64,000 bases of DNA from Lasioglossum baleicum (lineage: Eukaryota > Arthropoda > Insecta > Hymenoptera > Halictidae). The notes beneath the pieces were generated by a model, which was not told where the DNA came from, did not search any database, and worked only from the letters and a program-made list of their open reading frames with translations. Shown in pieces: positions 63,301 through 64,000 of the stretch. Location: the NCBI RefSeq assembly GCF_051020765.1, contig NW_027469101.1, positions 1 to 64,000 on the forward strand. Reading direction: 5' to 3'. The stretch's first letter is position 1; each line of letters opens with the position of its first letter. The translations under genes and the position numbers were made by a program.

Positions 63301-64000
63301 GGTCAATCCGTTGTAGAACGTTACCTGTTAACATAGTGTGGAACATTCTTCTGAAGGCCTCACCTTTCGAGAATATAACCAGCCTTGTCGAGAGTTTATC
63401 GACGCGTTCAGTAAAACACATTAGTATACGTTTCAGTGACAGGCACTTCAATTTCACGTTTGAAATGGAATATCGAAGGTCAAACCGTTGGGGATCGTGA
63501 CCACCATCTTTGGGATTCAGATGGCTAAGTCTGTACCCTTACCTATCCTATGACTTCGAGTGCCAAACGCGGTATCACTGTAGAAAATCCGCTGAACATT
63601 ATTGACAATAGTTACCTTAACTCACGGTACAGTAGTGAAGTAGAGAAACAATACGTCCAGGACATTACGAATTGGTACAATATATTCCTTTTTACCGAAT
63701 ACCTGACCTTCCTAGAACCAAACCCGCTACAGAGAGTGTCTTGCTTTGTGCTTACGGAAGCAAACTAGTAGAGATCTTAGCAGGCGGACACATTTTTCTT
63801 GTATGAATAGGAAGCTGGAGAGTCAATCCGTCCAAAAGTGGGACCACACTCTTCTAAACTCGAGCTCCATATTCAATACCTACAACTATCCTGTGTTTTC
63901 GAAGGTCACACCTGGTATTCCGAGACTAAATTCGCTGTATAGTATTGGCAATAGACACCTCATTTCACGGTTTGAATGTTAAGCAGACTGTCAAACCGTT

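Larger units (their letters stand above)
44444..64000 (+). repeat. Satellite A array, block IV (runs off the window)
   Basis: About 57 A monomers in + orientation, entered at the CTTAATTCACGG landmark (44,454) and still continuing at the last base (GTCAAACCGTT). Landmarks are as in block I. A1 and A2 units are mixed, with A2 near 44,930, 47,790, 48,790, 50,860, 52,440, 58,340, 58,660, 59,350, 59,690, 60,310, 61,330 and 63,730, plus a run of five at 55,880-57,350. Length irregularities are a ~97 bp tandem duplication at 45,010-45,210, a shortened unit with a ~34 bp duplication at 51,088-51,323, and a ~93 bp deletion at 60,304-60,316. Units remain strongly diverged to the end of the window. No gene is seen. 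Confidence 0.93.

Noticed and set aside
1..64000. CENP-B box (core TTCG, A, CGGG with fixed spacing)
   Set aside because: Checked by eye in consensus A on both strands. CCCGCTGTATCGAG comes close but the spacing is wrong, so no box is claimed.

Overview
No protein-coding, rRNA or tRNA gene can be supported anywhere in this 64 kb. The window is wall-to-wall satellite DNA from a eukaryotic genome: four unrelated tandem-repeat families (called A, B, C and D here), two copies of one short dispersed element (E), and one small GC-rich single-copy island. Long non-coding arrays of roughly 170-480 bp monomers point to pericentromeric or other constitutive heterochromatin. Family A keeps many CpG sites although its units are deeply diverged, which fits an animal with little germline CpG methylation, such as many insects. 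That is inference, and the species cannot be named from the sequence.

Layout (A and C are + as first seen; B is + in the orientation at 15,291): A+ 1-10,173; A- 10,174-15,290; B+ 15,291-19,616, split by element E at 18,897-19,331; B- 19,617-29,468; D 29,469-29,850; A+ 29,851-30,393; C+ 30,394-34,831; unique GC-rich island 34,832-35,126; D 35,127-35,612; A+ 35,613-36,529; B- 36,530-44,443, split by a second E at 42,955-43,320; A+ 44,444-64,000, running off the window. Edges are good to about 5-20 bases.

Family A has a ~345 bp monomer that is itself an old dimer of ~172 bp half-units, and it occurs in two interspersed subtypes. Family B has a ~311 bp AT-rich monomer with a GC-rich box that carries a duplicated GTCGCTCCG motif. 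Family C has a ~478 bp monomer with an internal ~52 bp subrepeat that varies in copy number. Family D has a ~175 bp unit with scattered CCTAA motifs.

The main interest is the architecture. (1) A 7 kb D-A-C-island-D-A composite sits inside what looks like a single B monomer, with C apparently nested inside A. (2) There are two array inversions, and the overall order is mirror-like: A-/B+ against B-/A+. (3) The inverted A block and the C block each begin and end at the same phase of their own monomer, as expected for linearised circles holding whole numbers of units. (4) Breakpoints and E insertions recur near AATATT-containing sites. (5) Units are much more diverged than in an actively homogenised satellite, which suggests an old array edge. 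All short open frames looked at are repeat shadows, apart from one 65-codon frame in the unique island that I do not recognise.
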